Made by a program: the position numbers and the translations under genes. A DNA stretch of 64,000 nt. Source: Pochonia chlamydosporia 170. Taxonomy: Eukaryota > Ascomycota > Sordariomycetes > Hypocreales > Clavicipitaceae. The stretch's first letter is position 1. Each line of letters begins with the position of its first letter. This document shows positions 1 through 10,243 of this stretch, one piece after another. The notes beneath the pieces were generated by a model, which had not been told where the DNA came from, did no database searches, and worked only from the letters and a program-made list of their open reading frames with translations. Location: positions 2,666,001 through 2,730,000 of the forward strand of contig NC_035793.1 in assembly GCF_001653235.2 (NCBI RefSeq). Reading direction: 5' to 3'.

Positions 1-3000
1 ATGATACCTACTACGGAGGTACCCAGGCAGACATGTACGTGATGCTCTTCACAGTATCATGTACATCACATACAAAGTGCATGCTTGCATCTTTCTCCAC
101 CCATGCTGGTGTGGTTTCGGTTGTGTGACCGAATGTAAGGTTCAGGTGGGCTGAACCACTGTGATATCCAGGAACCAGGAACAGAGTTTCGGGCAGCAGT
201 TGGTCGGTGTAAGTGAAGGGCTTGACAATTTGACCACTTTTTATCAAAAATATGCTGTATTAGGCGCCCGGCCGTTTTGTCCCAACTACGTAGCTGCTCC
301 TAGACAACTTTGAAGTAATGCAAGACCCGACGTCATCAAACGCGTGAACGTTTTAAAACGCTTGTTATGCATCTAGTTTGATCGTTTCATTATGCAACAC
401 TACTGAATGCGACTTGACTCTGAAAGACTTGGCCGTGGACGAACACCTCTCCATGCTGTTGACGATGATCTTTCAGAAGACATTAACAGGTACTTGGGAG
501 CTCCAATGTAAAGGAGGCGTAGTGGTTCCAAAATTCCAAGTCATTGTGGCATGGTTGTTTCCGCGTGTGCTTGATACAAAGTTATTTCATATTCTTCATT
601 CAATGTTGCCTGACCGCCGTGTGTCTAGGTATGTAGGTGAAGCTTCGTGCCTTATCGGCCCAACATCCAGAACTTTTTTGTGCCACAGATCAGACCAGAC
701 TCGTTTTCTCTTCACATACACGTAGCAACGAGCCGAGTATGTTGCACAAACCCCTGGCACTTTTTTTGGGATACCACCAAGATACTTCATCCCAATTCCT
801 CCTTGTTTTTCTTTTTCTTGGGGCTTCCCGCCCTCTATGGAGTAGTCTTTGTCGTATTTACCCGGCCAAGCTCCTCTCCCATGCCATCCCAAGCCCTGCT
901 TTGGTGAATGGAACTGTGCTTAACCAGACTTGACAAGACTCATCACAGCACAATGGCTTCCTCGGCCTCAACTTCAGTTGCATGCCAACTAGCGTCAAAA
1001 CCAGCTGGCAAAAGCTAAAACTTGGGGCCGCATAGGCACTGCAGCATCCCGGCCAGGGGATCCTATTGGTTGGTGGAAGTGGTCTGGTCTGGTGCCAGCC
1101 CAGGGTCCCAGCGGCCCTTCCCACGCCGCCACGGCGCATAGAGTCAATTCCTTCCGACACTGAATGTTTGGACCTGTCCATGTCTGGTAAGGGTTGAATC
1201 CATCTAGCATTTGGCATGAATACTACATGTTTACTATCACCAGACATTTTGTTGTAGTGCCAATTCCGGTATTCTCTGCCTCTCATTGCAAAGCCACCAG
1301 CACTCGGGTGTTAGTCAAGGATTAATTTGCCAAGTTGTGGACTATCGCCATGTAGTTTCTTGGCGCAATTGAAGGGTCTGGCCTGGCCCGTGCAGGATTT
1401 TGCCCGTCCCAGCCGCATGCACTCAAAGTGCTCTGTTAAGCGCCAAGTGCTGCCAGCCAACAGACAACGACACAGTCCTCTGCCATTTGGAGGGACGGAC
1501 TCCGCCGGCGATCTCTCGTGGCCAACAAGGATACGGTGCAGCTACGCGAATGATGACGTGAATTTAAATCCGTGCGCAGTGCGTGGATTCCTAATATAGG
1601 ACGACGTGTCCAGTAAAATTGACCAGCTAAGCGCCGCTTTGTCACCGCAAACATTGGAAGAGTCTGGTCTGGTCTGGTGGTTCAATGTTCCATCCTCACC
1701 GTCACCGGTGGCTTGACGACATGCACAGTTGGCCGACCATATGTCGTTTTCGACCAAAGCACGAGTAGGTCATTGTCCATCTTCTTATTACCCGTTGCCG
1801 TGCCTCGCCAATGACTTCTTGTTTTTTTTTTTTTTGGGTCAGGTGTTGAATCGAATATTTCGCTCTCCAGCATAACAAAATATCGGGTTAATTAGGCCAC
1901 GCATAAGCCAGTTGCCACAACACTACCGTCTCGTTGAACATCGATAGTCCCTGAACAATTACTTGCCAGACACGCAGCATGGGGTCAACGGTGGGAAAAT
2001 AGAGGCATGGTCCTTGGTATAGTAGACTCCAGTCACCAGCAGAGCTCGTCCCACTCAGGTGAGCTTGATCCATTCTCATAATGCATCCATAGCAACCACA
2101 GTTGCAAATAAACTATGAGTACATGTCAAGTACTTTGTTCACATCCAGCAGCTAGCATTATAGCTACATGTATTTTCTTGGCCAATATACACCACTATCT
2201 CACGTAAACGCCCTCTAGGAAACGGAACAATGACATGGTACCACTGGCCGCCCTCAAATGCAAGCCCACCTCCATTATCACAGCACATACAGGTGGGCCA
2301 TCCAAATGACCATGACTTTAATCTTCACATTCACAAGTCTGTTCGATACTAGATGCCAAGAATCGACTAGTGATGATAGCTCTTGGACCCATAACCCAAA
2401 AAAAGAAGGAAAAAAAACACAGTCTCACCCAAAGTGTTTTTGGGCACCGCAACTGCCAAGGTCAAACTATCAAATTAACATTTGATATCTTATCACACCA
2501 TGTCTACATTACGTGTGCGCGGATGAGTTTCAATGACTGGAACACACGACAATCCCAGCACCATCATAACAAGAGACAGCTCCTAGCCGAGTCATTTCTA
2601 ATACTGGAACCCTCCATTATGCGTATAATCCGCCGGAGTCATTTAATGTACCAATGGTCCCAGAATAGTCAGAGCCCCATCATCGTTCGATTGTGGTGCC
2701 ACCTAGACGAAAACCTAACCCAATAAAACTGACAAGTAAACAGGGAAGAGGCGTCCAGTTGCAGAGCTGTGTTGACTGCAAGATCTCGCTTGAAAGCTAC
2801 TCCGTACACTTGGATTGTCAAATCTCATGTGCTCTTCATTTTGCATCATCCTGTATCAGACTACCAGTCAACAACAGCGGTTTGTTCAACCGTCACAGCT
2901 CAGTCACCGGGGGTGCTCTTCATGTTTGCTTCGTTTCTAGTCCTCAAATTTCCTTTTCGTATTGTACTTCGGTACGAACCAAACAACCATATGTTTAGAA

Positions 3001-3350
3001 TGTTTGATCGACAAGAGCGGTGGTGAGCAGGAAGCAAGACCTGACTCTGTGAGCCATCCGGTCAACCAGCCACTTTGCTTCAATATCACGCCCAGATGTT
3101 ATGGCTTTGTCCCTGACGAGGAGGGTGGTTTATGGCCCCTTCCGTTGATTGCCCTTGCCGCTGTGTTACAATACATCCGATATTCGAAGTCGATCTACAA
3201 GGTGTCTAGGTACCTTTGTGCCAAAACATGCCGTACCAAAGCTATCCTCTTGATATTCATCATCATCGACGAACCTCGCCTTAGCTTTCCTTAACTCGTC
3301 ACCCGAATTGTAATAGTGATGCTGCCAAACATCACAAATTCATGCCATAT
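1..3350. other. Intergenic, no gene recognised
   Basis: No reading frame here resembles a protein family I know, and open frames are short and overlap on both strands. The stretch holds several copies of the dispersed words described in the findings: TTCAATGTT at 599 and 1681, and runs of GTCTGGT at 1082-1093 and 1662-1678. A TACTCCGTA word lies at 2798. A run of T is found near 1823 and an A-rich run near 2398. A short minus-strand frame of 78 codons (11-247) touches the left edge; it has no recognisable domain and its end lies in a repeat-like word, so I do not call it a gene. Confidence 0.6.
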
Positions 3351-4508
3351 CTACAACATACCTTTTCGAACTTCATCCTTCCTTTCCTCCCACAACGTCT
3401 TCCCAGTGCAGGAGCACACAGTTTTGTCGTTATCCCAGACGCCCGCGCTGCGGGCAATAACTCCAACCACTGTGTTGTCATCATTTTGGAGCGGCCCGTT
3501 AGCCTCGTCCTGCTTCGTAAGAACCATGGCATGGCCAATTATTTCCCAAATCTGAAATGGATGATCAACGAAGGCGGTTCCACGACCATCCTGGCCAACT
3601 TCAATCTTCCCCAAAACACCCTTAGGCTCAGACTGGTTTCCAGCCCAGACGGGCCCGGTTGATTCGGCTCCAGATTGAAGATCCCCATACTCTCGTATGG
3701 TGGCATTGTAGCTTCCTGGGGCAACTCCTCGAATGGTTAGATCCACAAGAGTTTTTCCAGAACCAACCTGTACCATTCTCGCCAATCCCCTGACCTCTCG
3801 GTTTCCATCTTCATCCTGTGTTTTCATTCTGTCTGTAAACGTTTCAAGTATACTAACAGCGGCGCCTAATTTCAAGTAAAAGTCAGTTTGAGAAGGCTCT
3901 AATGCCGGCACTTAACAAGGGGTTCAGATGAAGCGGGTAAAGCCATTGTCATGGATTGTGTCGTGCCAGGGGGGGCATAGAGAGGATCGGGTTTTAGATT
4001 CGTACTGTCCGATGCGCCAGATCCGCGGAGGATTGCATCTCTTCCTGTTGCCTGAATAGCCTCGACAATAGCAGAGGGTGCGGCTGCAACCCCGTGGCTA
4101 ACGTTAGTTGAAATCAACTTAATGCGGATTCGCCGCTGACAGAAGAGCGCCTACCAAATCCTTCGACGGAGATTAATTGATCGGCCAGGTTTCCGTCGAC
4201 TTTACTAACACCTCTCAGTTTGTAAAGCGAGTCTGAAACAGCCTTGACACAGCCGTTACAAGACAATGGTACAGCGAAGACGGTCTGTTTTGCCACATGT
4301 TTCATCAGCCCCGAGGCGTCTCGCACGCAAACAGGAAATTTTGATGGAAGGAGAAGAGGAAAAAAAAAAGGCAGACGCAAATTTACAGGAAAAGGTATAG
4401 GCAGGGGCTGAGAAGAACAAAAGAAAAAAAGAAAATGCCGTCGCAAATTTCCGTGTGCAGTGCTTGTAATTGCAACTATCATACCTGAAATGAGTTGTTA
4501 ACCGTCAT
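3351..4508 (-). CDS. ccs1: Copper chaperone for Cu/Zn superoxide dismutase (Ccs1)
   Basis: Delivers copper to cytosolic Cu/Zn SOD1 and helps form its disulfide. Four exons on the minus strand: 4508-4485, 4284-4155, 4083-4006 and 3865-3351, giving 248 aa. Domain I is an HMA (Atx1-like) fold at about residues 8-70 with the copper-binding C-x-x-C at Cys17 and Cys20. Domain II (about 90-225) is SOD-like. Domain III is the short C-terminal tail carrying the C-x-C motif (Cys228, Cys230), which is the hallmark separating this family from SOD itself. The tiny first exon encodes only eight residues (MTVNNSFQ); I chose it because it joins in frame to the HMA domain and its donor GTATGA directly follows. 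The third exon is short because reading through its donor would insert a run that does not fit the family, whereas splicing joins GASDS to AAVSI. Divergent from the mitochondrial ribosomal gene to its right. Domain identity is certain; exon 1 is well supported. Confidence 0.93.
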
Positions 4509-4998
4509 TTTGGCTATGCAAGCTAGTGTTAGCTCCTCAAGATAGAGTGCGCCGAGGTACAGTGCAGGACAAACCAGAGAATGAATTTTGAACTGGAAAG
4601 CGATAACGGTATGCAAAATACCCGGCCAACAAACCCAGAGAGCTACAGGATAAGACACGATATGTGTTGCTTGAAAAGGGCATCGTTAGTCGACATCATG
4701 CTTTGAAATCCACTTCATGCAGCAATACCGAGGGCTCTTTGTGGCACCAGCTTTGATTACCCACCAGAAGAAGGCAAGGCCTGGGATGGTGCTGCACTGT
4801 GGAGGCTGTCAGGTGATCGCCATACTGCTGAGTAAGCCAAATTTCACCAATGTCAAACTTGGTATGTCAACAGTATCGATCATTGGCACAAGCAAGTTCA
4901 TCAGAAAGAAACTCTGCACCACTTGAGCGACTCCGCCGAGGTCAATTGAGTTCGACGGCTGTCGCTATCGAGGGCCTCTTCCCTCCTTTGCATTCACG
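4509..4998. promoter_or_regulatory. Shared divergent promoter of ccs1 and mrpl23
   Basis: These 490 bases separate the start codons of two genes that point away from each other, so they should hold both promoters and both 5' UTRs. I see no TATA box or known binding site that stands out. A long pyrimidine tract is not present either. Bidirectional use is inferred from the geometry alone. Confidence 0.55.
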
Positions 4999-5604
4999 AT
5001 GTCTCAGACTCTTGGGCTGGTAAGTTTGCGCACTTCACAAGCAGTTCTCGACGTAACCTCCTGACGAATCTCGCTATTTTCTCAGACTCGCCTTGCCTAC
5101 TCGCGAGTATGGCATCAAATATCTGCATCTACGCCTCATAACACACTCACGACTCAACCCAACGTTACTCCTCCATCGCTAGGACGACTGGCTTCACGAA
5201 TCGCTGTAATTTTAATGGGCAAACACAAGCCGATCTGGGACCCGTCAACAGACTGTGGAGACTATGTTGTCGTGACAAACTGCGCAGCACTGCACACCAC
5301 GGGGAAGAAGATGTGGCGAAAATCCTATTACAGGCATACTACGCGTCCGGGAAGTTTAAAAGAGCTGACAATGGACGCACTCATGGAGAAGCACGGCGGT
5401 AGTGAAATCTTACGGAAAGCAGTACGCGGTATGCTGCCAAAGAATAGACTACGGGACAAGCGACTTGCGCGCTTAAAGGCTTTTGAAGGAGACGCACATC
5501 CGTACAAGGACAATCTTGTCCGATTCGGCGGCGTCGTCGTTGGCAGTGAAGGCTGGGAGCAGGCAGTAGAGAAGATTCGAGAGTCGGACAAGGAGAGGCT
5601 ATGA
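4999..5604 (+). CDS. mrpl23: Mitochondrial large-subunit ribosomal protein uL13m (Mrpl23)
   Basis: Structural protein of the mitochondrial large ribosomal subunit, homologous to bacterial L13. Two exons, 4999-5019 and 5086-5604, give 179 aa. The first exon codes only MSQTLGL; the 66-base intron has donor GTAAGT and acceptor CTCAG. The L13 fold starts after about residue 40 and shows the family features: an N-terminal segment with MGKHKPIWDPSTDCGDYVVV, a W-R-K-SYYRHTTRPG loop, and the R-x-x-x-GMLPKN-x-L segment. Fungal Mrpl23 proteins begin with the same LGLTRLAYSRVWHQ pattern seen across the splice junction here, which supports the upstream start rather than the internal Met at MGKHKP. No classical cleavable presequence is evident, as is usual for this protein. 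Divergent from ccs1. Confidence 0.95.
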
Positions 5605-6219
5605 AGCTGGGAATTTCTGTGGCTTAAAATACTACACGGCCGAGTTGAGCCAAAACTTTGTAAAATTTGTACAATATGGAAGATACCATGAGAATCGACA
5701 TAATCTACCACGCCTAATATCGTTCCTGGGTGCGCATGGCTTCAAGTTGTGTCGATACAAAAGGCTAGGATGCAGAGTGTCAAAGTCCATGCATACGTGG
5801 CTGGTCTGAATTCCTGCAGATGGAGAATCATGACATTGGAGACAAGAGCACCAGCATTTAACTTGGTGGTTTACATGCGATGTGGAAAGGCAAAGTAGTG
5901 AATGGCATGCTTTCCCCATCACGCCGCAAGCCTATAATCGGACAATGGATTGATTGACCGTAGTTCCACTACATTCTCGTCAAAAATAGGAGACAGCTGA
6001 CCGAGTTGCATTGAGCTGAACAAGATTCAGTCCGTTTATATTGGTTTGTGTGTATGTGTGTAGGATTTGCTACAGACAAGTACAGGATGCCAAGGGCACC
6101 GTGATAATGCAGTCATAAGAATCATGATATTGCCAACATTTCCGTTACGTAGTCCAATATTTCAACGCCGTACTCTACGTCTTGCATCGCTTTGCCTGGC
6201 ACGCCCGTCACTTCCCGAT
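5605..6219. other. Intergenic between convergent gene ends
   Basis: The mrpl23 and uricase genes end towards each other here, so this 615-base stretch should be their 3' UTRs. A GTGTGTATGTGTG run lies near 6048. No gene was recognised. Confidence 0.6.
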
Positions 6220-7176
6220 TCAAGAGCGAGAAACTTCACACTTAATGAGACCGTTAGGGCATGTTTGGGGGACATACACCTCGGCGTCCTTGCCAGTGTT
6301 TTGCAGGCCATTGTGCCAACTCAGGTCTGCATAGGACTCAAATTAGCATGAAACTTCTTCTCAGGGCGAAAAAATGTGAGGATAGTACAGACCTAGTTCG
6401 AAGTTGTGGTTATTGGGGAGCGAGTAAGAAATCGTTTCAGTTTCAGGAACAGCATCCAAAATCTGCTCGCACATCTTGTACATTGTGTTCTGAACACTGG
6501 CGCTGTTGTCCTCGGCAAAGAGTTTGAGCGTAATGTTTCTAGCCTTGTTCCAAGCGTCATCAAACTTGGAGGCACCCTCCTCTACAGCTTTGAGGTCGGC
6601 AAACTTGCTCCACTTCCAGCTTGCGTCGACGTCGGTGGATAGAATACGATCCCATGTCTCCGGGAGAGTGGTATACTCATCACGAACGAAGCCATGGAAG
6701 GCGGAGCCGGTACTCTTGAGAACACTGAGGCCAGCAATGGAGCTGGAAATGTTGATGCCATCCTTGCGGCTGACTCGGACTTCAACATTTCGAGTCTCAC
6801 CGGCATCCTTGATAAAGCTGTGCGGGTGAGGCTTTCCATCAACATCCATGCGGATCCACCGATGGGTGACGACTTTCACGTTGGCGACGTGGATGTGGCT
6901 GTACTTTTGAATAAAGTGGTTGCCGAGAATAGAGGCATAGAGCTCGGGAGGGTTGACGGGATGCTGCTTGGCCATGATGAAAGTGGTGTTCTTGATGGAG
7001 TCAGTGGCGACTACGACGCCATTATCGGCCTCAGTGTACGAGGTATCAATGTCGCCCTCGAGAAGACAGCACACGGTCATCTCGGTGACGGTTTGGACGC
7101 CAGTGGACTGGTCGCGGGTAACCTTGAGGACACGAACATTGTCCTTTCCATAACGGGCGGCTGAGACGTAAGGCAT
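6220..7176 (-). CDS. uaZ: Uricase (urate oxidase)
   Basis: Oxidises urate to 5-hydroxyisourate in purine breakdown, normally inside peroxisomes. Two exons on the minus strand, 7176-6393 and 6326-6220, give 296 aa. The 66-base intron near the end joins FEL to DLSWHNG. Tandem T-fold domains cover the length. The catalytic set known from Aspergillus flavus uricase can be aligned: Lys11 in RYGKDNV, Thr58 in VVVATDS, and Asn255/His257 in LPNNH. I took the Met at 7176 because MPYVSAARYGKDN aligns with the start of A. flavus uricase (about 301 aa). The frame stays open upstream, so a start at 7218 (CTGCCATGG, better context) adding 14 residues is possible. The protein ends in CEVSRS and lacks the usual SKL-type peroxisomal signal of fungal uricases; see findings. 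Lies alone between mrpl23 and the Rictor gene. Confidence 0.95.
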
Positions 7177-7417
7177 TTTGGATTTGCTTCTGACGGGCAG
7201 AGGAATATCTTGTCCCATGGCAGAGTTGAACAAGGTGAAACTATGAAATAGACGGGATCCAAAGGAGGGGATAGAGACGCTGACCACGCTTAGAGGTTGA
7301 GACTCGAAGAAATTTTGAAGTGAACCCGACGCTGCTGCTGATGATGGTGACAGGGAGCAAGAAACCTTGGAAACCTGGAGGGCTGCGTGTTGTCGCCTCG
7401 GGCGAGGTCGTGGCGCT

Positions 7418-7424
7418 TTATATA
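7418..7424 (-). promoter_or_regulatory. Candidate TATA box of the uricase gene
   Basis: Read on the minus strand the sequence is TATATAA, within TTAATTATATAAAG. It lies about 240 bases before the chosen start and about 200 before the alternative start at 7218. That is a plausible distance if the 5' UTR is long or contains an intron. Confidence 0.4.
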
Positions 7425-7670
7425 ATTAAGCCAAGCTTGAAGGGGCCAAGCTATGAAAGAAGCCGTCGGCCGAATGCGTCAAGGGACAGGAAAGATCAAT
7501 GTGCTAGCTGTTGGAGGCAACGGCCGGGTGAACCGCACAGTTCTAGGCATGGAATACGTCTGGTTGATCAGAACGGAGAGTCTATCGAATCATATCGCTG
7601 GTAACAAAGGCCTGGTGAGAGCTTGATGGGTTTCGATTGTGGGGAAAGGCTGCAATGGCTGCGATGGCTG

Positions 7671-7684
7671 CCGGAGCCCGCCGA
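7671..7684. promoter_or_regulatory. Possible UaY-like site and nearby GATA box
   Basis: The purine-pathway activator UaY of Aspergillus binds TCGG-N6-CCGA. Here CCGG-N6-CCGA differs at one base, about 500 bases upstream of the uricase start. A GATAAG word at 7735-7740 would suit a nitrogen-control GATA factor. Both are short and could be chance; the placement upstream of uricase is the only support. Confidence 0.25.
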
Positions 7685-9065
7685 AATCCAGTGACGCGGG
7701 ACACCGGAGCTGGCGATATGGGGCGAGCGAGAGCGATAAGAGAACATTGAACCAGCCAGCATTAAATGGAATCAGTGAACTAGACCAGACCCATCACCTC
7801 ATTTGAGGGGATCAGCCGAGTTTAACATGGGCTGGGGGGAATGAGTTATTAGTGGGATGGATCTCGCCCACGTGCGTCTGCAAATCATCTTCTACACTTG
7901 GCTTGGGGAAAATTTGTGCAACTACATGTCAACTGGTATTCAGGGTCAAGTCGTTGGAGACACCAGACCAGTTGACGAAACATTGAACGGATGTGGCCAG
8001 CGTCCGAACCACCACCAGACTTCTGAATGGCATCAAGACCCATGTGGCGATAATTGCCGACCCGCAGACGCCATGCAAGGGTTAGATGGAGAAATTGATT
8101 CCTACAGGTCAACTTCGGCCGTGATGAAAGAATACATGCAGAAGAATGGGCTGATGCTACCCCAGATAAATGCCTTGTCGTTGTTTGACAGCATTAATGC
8201 AATAGAGGCCTGGCTCCACAGACCTGACCAGGACGATGCCACGAAGTAGTCAAATCTGACGATACGTGCTGCCAACATTGAATGTCAGAAAACAACGTCA
8301 AGGCAAGTAATGGCAAAGAACCCTCCTGGATGCCAGTGACATGCAACCGATTTCTACCAGTCATGGTGACTTGAGTCACTTGACAGTCTGGTGGAGTCTG
8401 ATCTGGTTCAATGTTGGTGCTCCCAACATCAGTGCCGTTCTTCATACCCACAATCAGGGGCGCCTGCGTACCGAGTAGTCAACACGGAACTGGAAGCCTA
8501 GAATGAAGTAACTGGTCGGGGACAAGCGAAAGTGAGAACGGTGTTGGCCATGACTTGATGGAAAAGATTTCGAGGCTATCGCCGTTACCCAGCCATCTTC
8601 ATATGCTCCAAATGGAGTGAATCTACCATGTGCCTTTGTAACGCCGACTGAATTGCAAGGAGAGCTGGTAAATTCTGATACTATCTCAACGCCGCCTTCC
8701 ATGTCATTCTCTTTGCCGTCTGGCGTAGAGGCCTGCGACACTGAATATGGTGTCGCGAAAAACATACGTGGAGGCAGCCATTGTAGCTTAAGTCGAAAGC
8801 CTCCATTCCTTTCATGGCTTTGATTATGAGCCTCATAAGGTGCACCTAGTCTATCTTTTTTTCGGCCTGTAGAAGGCAACCTTCAGTCAGTGGGCGTGTT
8901 CTTTTGTTCCTTTCTGTGAGGTGTTTAGTCTCTCAGTGGAACAGCCGGTTTGGGTTCCGATGCCTCTCAAAGTCCCCATTTTGTGGTGTTGATCAGTCAG
9001 CGAGGGCGAAACCATCGGTTTTCGGGGTCCATGCATACTTCCAGACCCTGCTCTTGTGCCGTGAC

Positions 9066-9119
9066 TACCTAGGTACCTAGGTATATAACCGGCTACATAC
9101 CTAGGTACCTGGGTAGGTA
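9066..9119. repeat. Palindromic CCTAGGTA cluster
   Basis: Bases 9066-9083 form a perfect 18-base palindrome built from two copies of TACCTAGGTA sharing their ends. A second near-copy (ATACCTAGGTACCTGGGTAG) follows at about 9098-9117, so the two blocks can also pair with each other around a spacer containing ATAACCGG. Confidence 0.8.
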
Positions 9120-10243
9120 GACAGGTATTAACTTTGCAGTGCACGGTGAGAGCCTTACCCTCCACTCGTCGAGATATTGCGTTGTGGTCAACCAAGTTCC
9201 TATCGGAAGATGATGCAAAATAAATGTATACCATCGCCTATTTTCGACTCTGTTGTAGCCTTGAATGCTTCCCGGTGCTCGGCTGCGATATTTTGACACC
9301 TGGCTAGCGAGCTGCTTGCTTTCTTTCGTGCATTGCTATCATCGCGTGTTGGCTTCAATCCCACAATGACAATGCCAGTCTGGTGTCCCATACTCAGTGC
9401 TGTGGTTCAGGCCAGCCCAGACCAGACCAGGCCAAATCTGGGTTGAGGTCAGCCAGACCCGTTGGTGCTCCACCTTTTTCCCCTCCAAGCTCTGGCTCTA
9501 CCAGACGGTTAATCCAACAGGCAGTTGAGACCAGACTCCAAATCGATGTCCCCACCGAGCACCACTGAAGCACACCTGTCTCTGTCAAACACTCCAGACC
9601 GTCAGCTTGTTGGAGTTGTGGCCCTGATTGAGTCCATCTCGTACAACCAGAGAGTCGCAATACGTGCCTGTCAGCAATCCATATCCTCAATCCGCAATGA
9701 GAGACGCCATTCGACGCTTGTTCTTCTGAGATTGCTAACCACCCAAATCGAATTGCCATCCTGGATATTGTGGTCTACCAAGCTATCGCGGGAGCCACGC
9801 AACAACCCTTCAGCCCTGGTCTCCAATTTCGCGGCTGGTTTCTCGCCCGCTGTCTGATCTACAGGGCGCTCACGATAACATTTGTGATACCTCCAGCAGC
9901 TGCAACTGACCTGGGTCCCTATAAAGTTATCTACACCCGTCACCTCGGATGCGTACTTCAAGCAGTGCTGTATAGCCACGATCCCCCCATCACCGGCCGA
10001 TCATCACCAACCACTTTCGTCTTCTTGCTCCGAGGCCGCTGGTTCAACCCAGCCTCCAATGCAGCAGCATCTGTGACAAACGGACCAACACGATCACGTC
10101 GTACGTTGCAGTATCATTCAGATATTCCTTCCGATCCGTATTCGAATGCACAGAAATCGCTCCAGGGCTCGGCCCAAGGCGCCGAGAAGACATTGAGTCG
10201 TAACACCGTCGTTGTCTGAATCCATTGTTGGGCTGACCTAACA

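Larger units (their letters stand above)
7177..10243. other. Intergenic between divergent uricase and ste16, rich in short repeated words
   Basis: About 3 kb separates two divergent genes. No frame matches a known family; the longest (minus 8454-8879, 141 codons) has no recognisable motif. Four copies of TTCAATGTT or its complement fall within 7743-8415. GTCTGGT-type words occur at 7785, 7962, 8014, 8386, 9378, 9421, 9501 and 9531. The palindromic CCTAGGTA cluster lies at 9066-9119. The right end must hold the ste16 promoter and 5' UTR, and the left end the uricase promoter. Confidence 0.6.

Noticed and set aside
6694..7164. A 156-codon plus-strand frame across uricase
   Set aside because: It overlaps the strongly supported uricase exon on the other strand and has no motif.
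9770..10219. A 149-codon frame just upstream of ste16
   Set aside because: Its position and composition fit the ste16 leader; it has no domain and does not join in frame to ste16.
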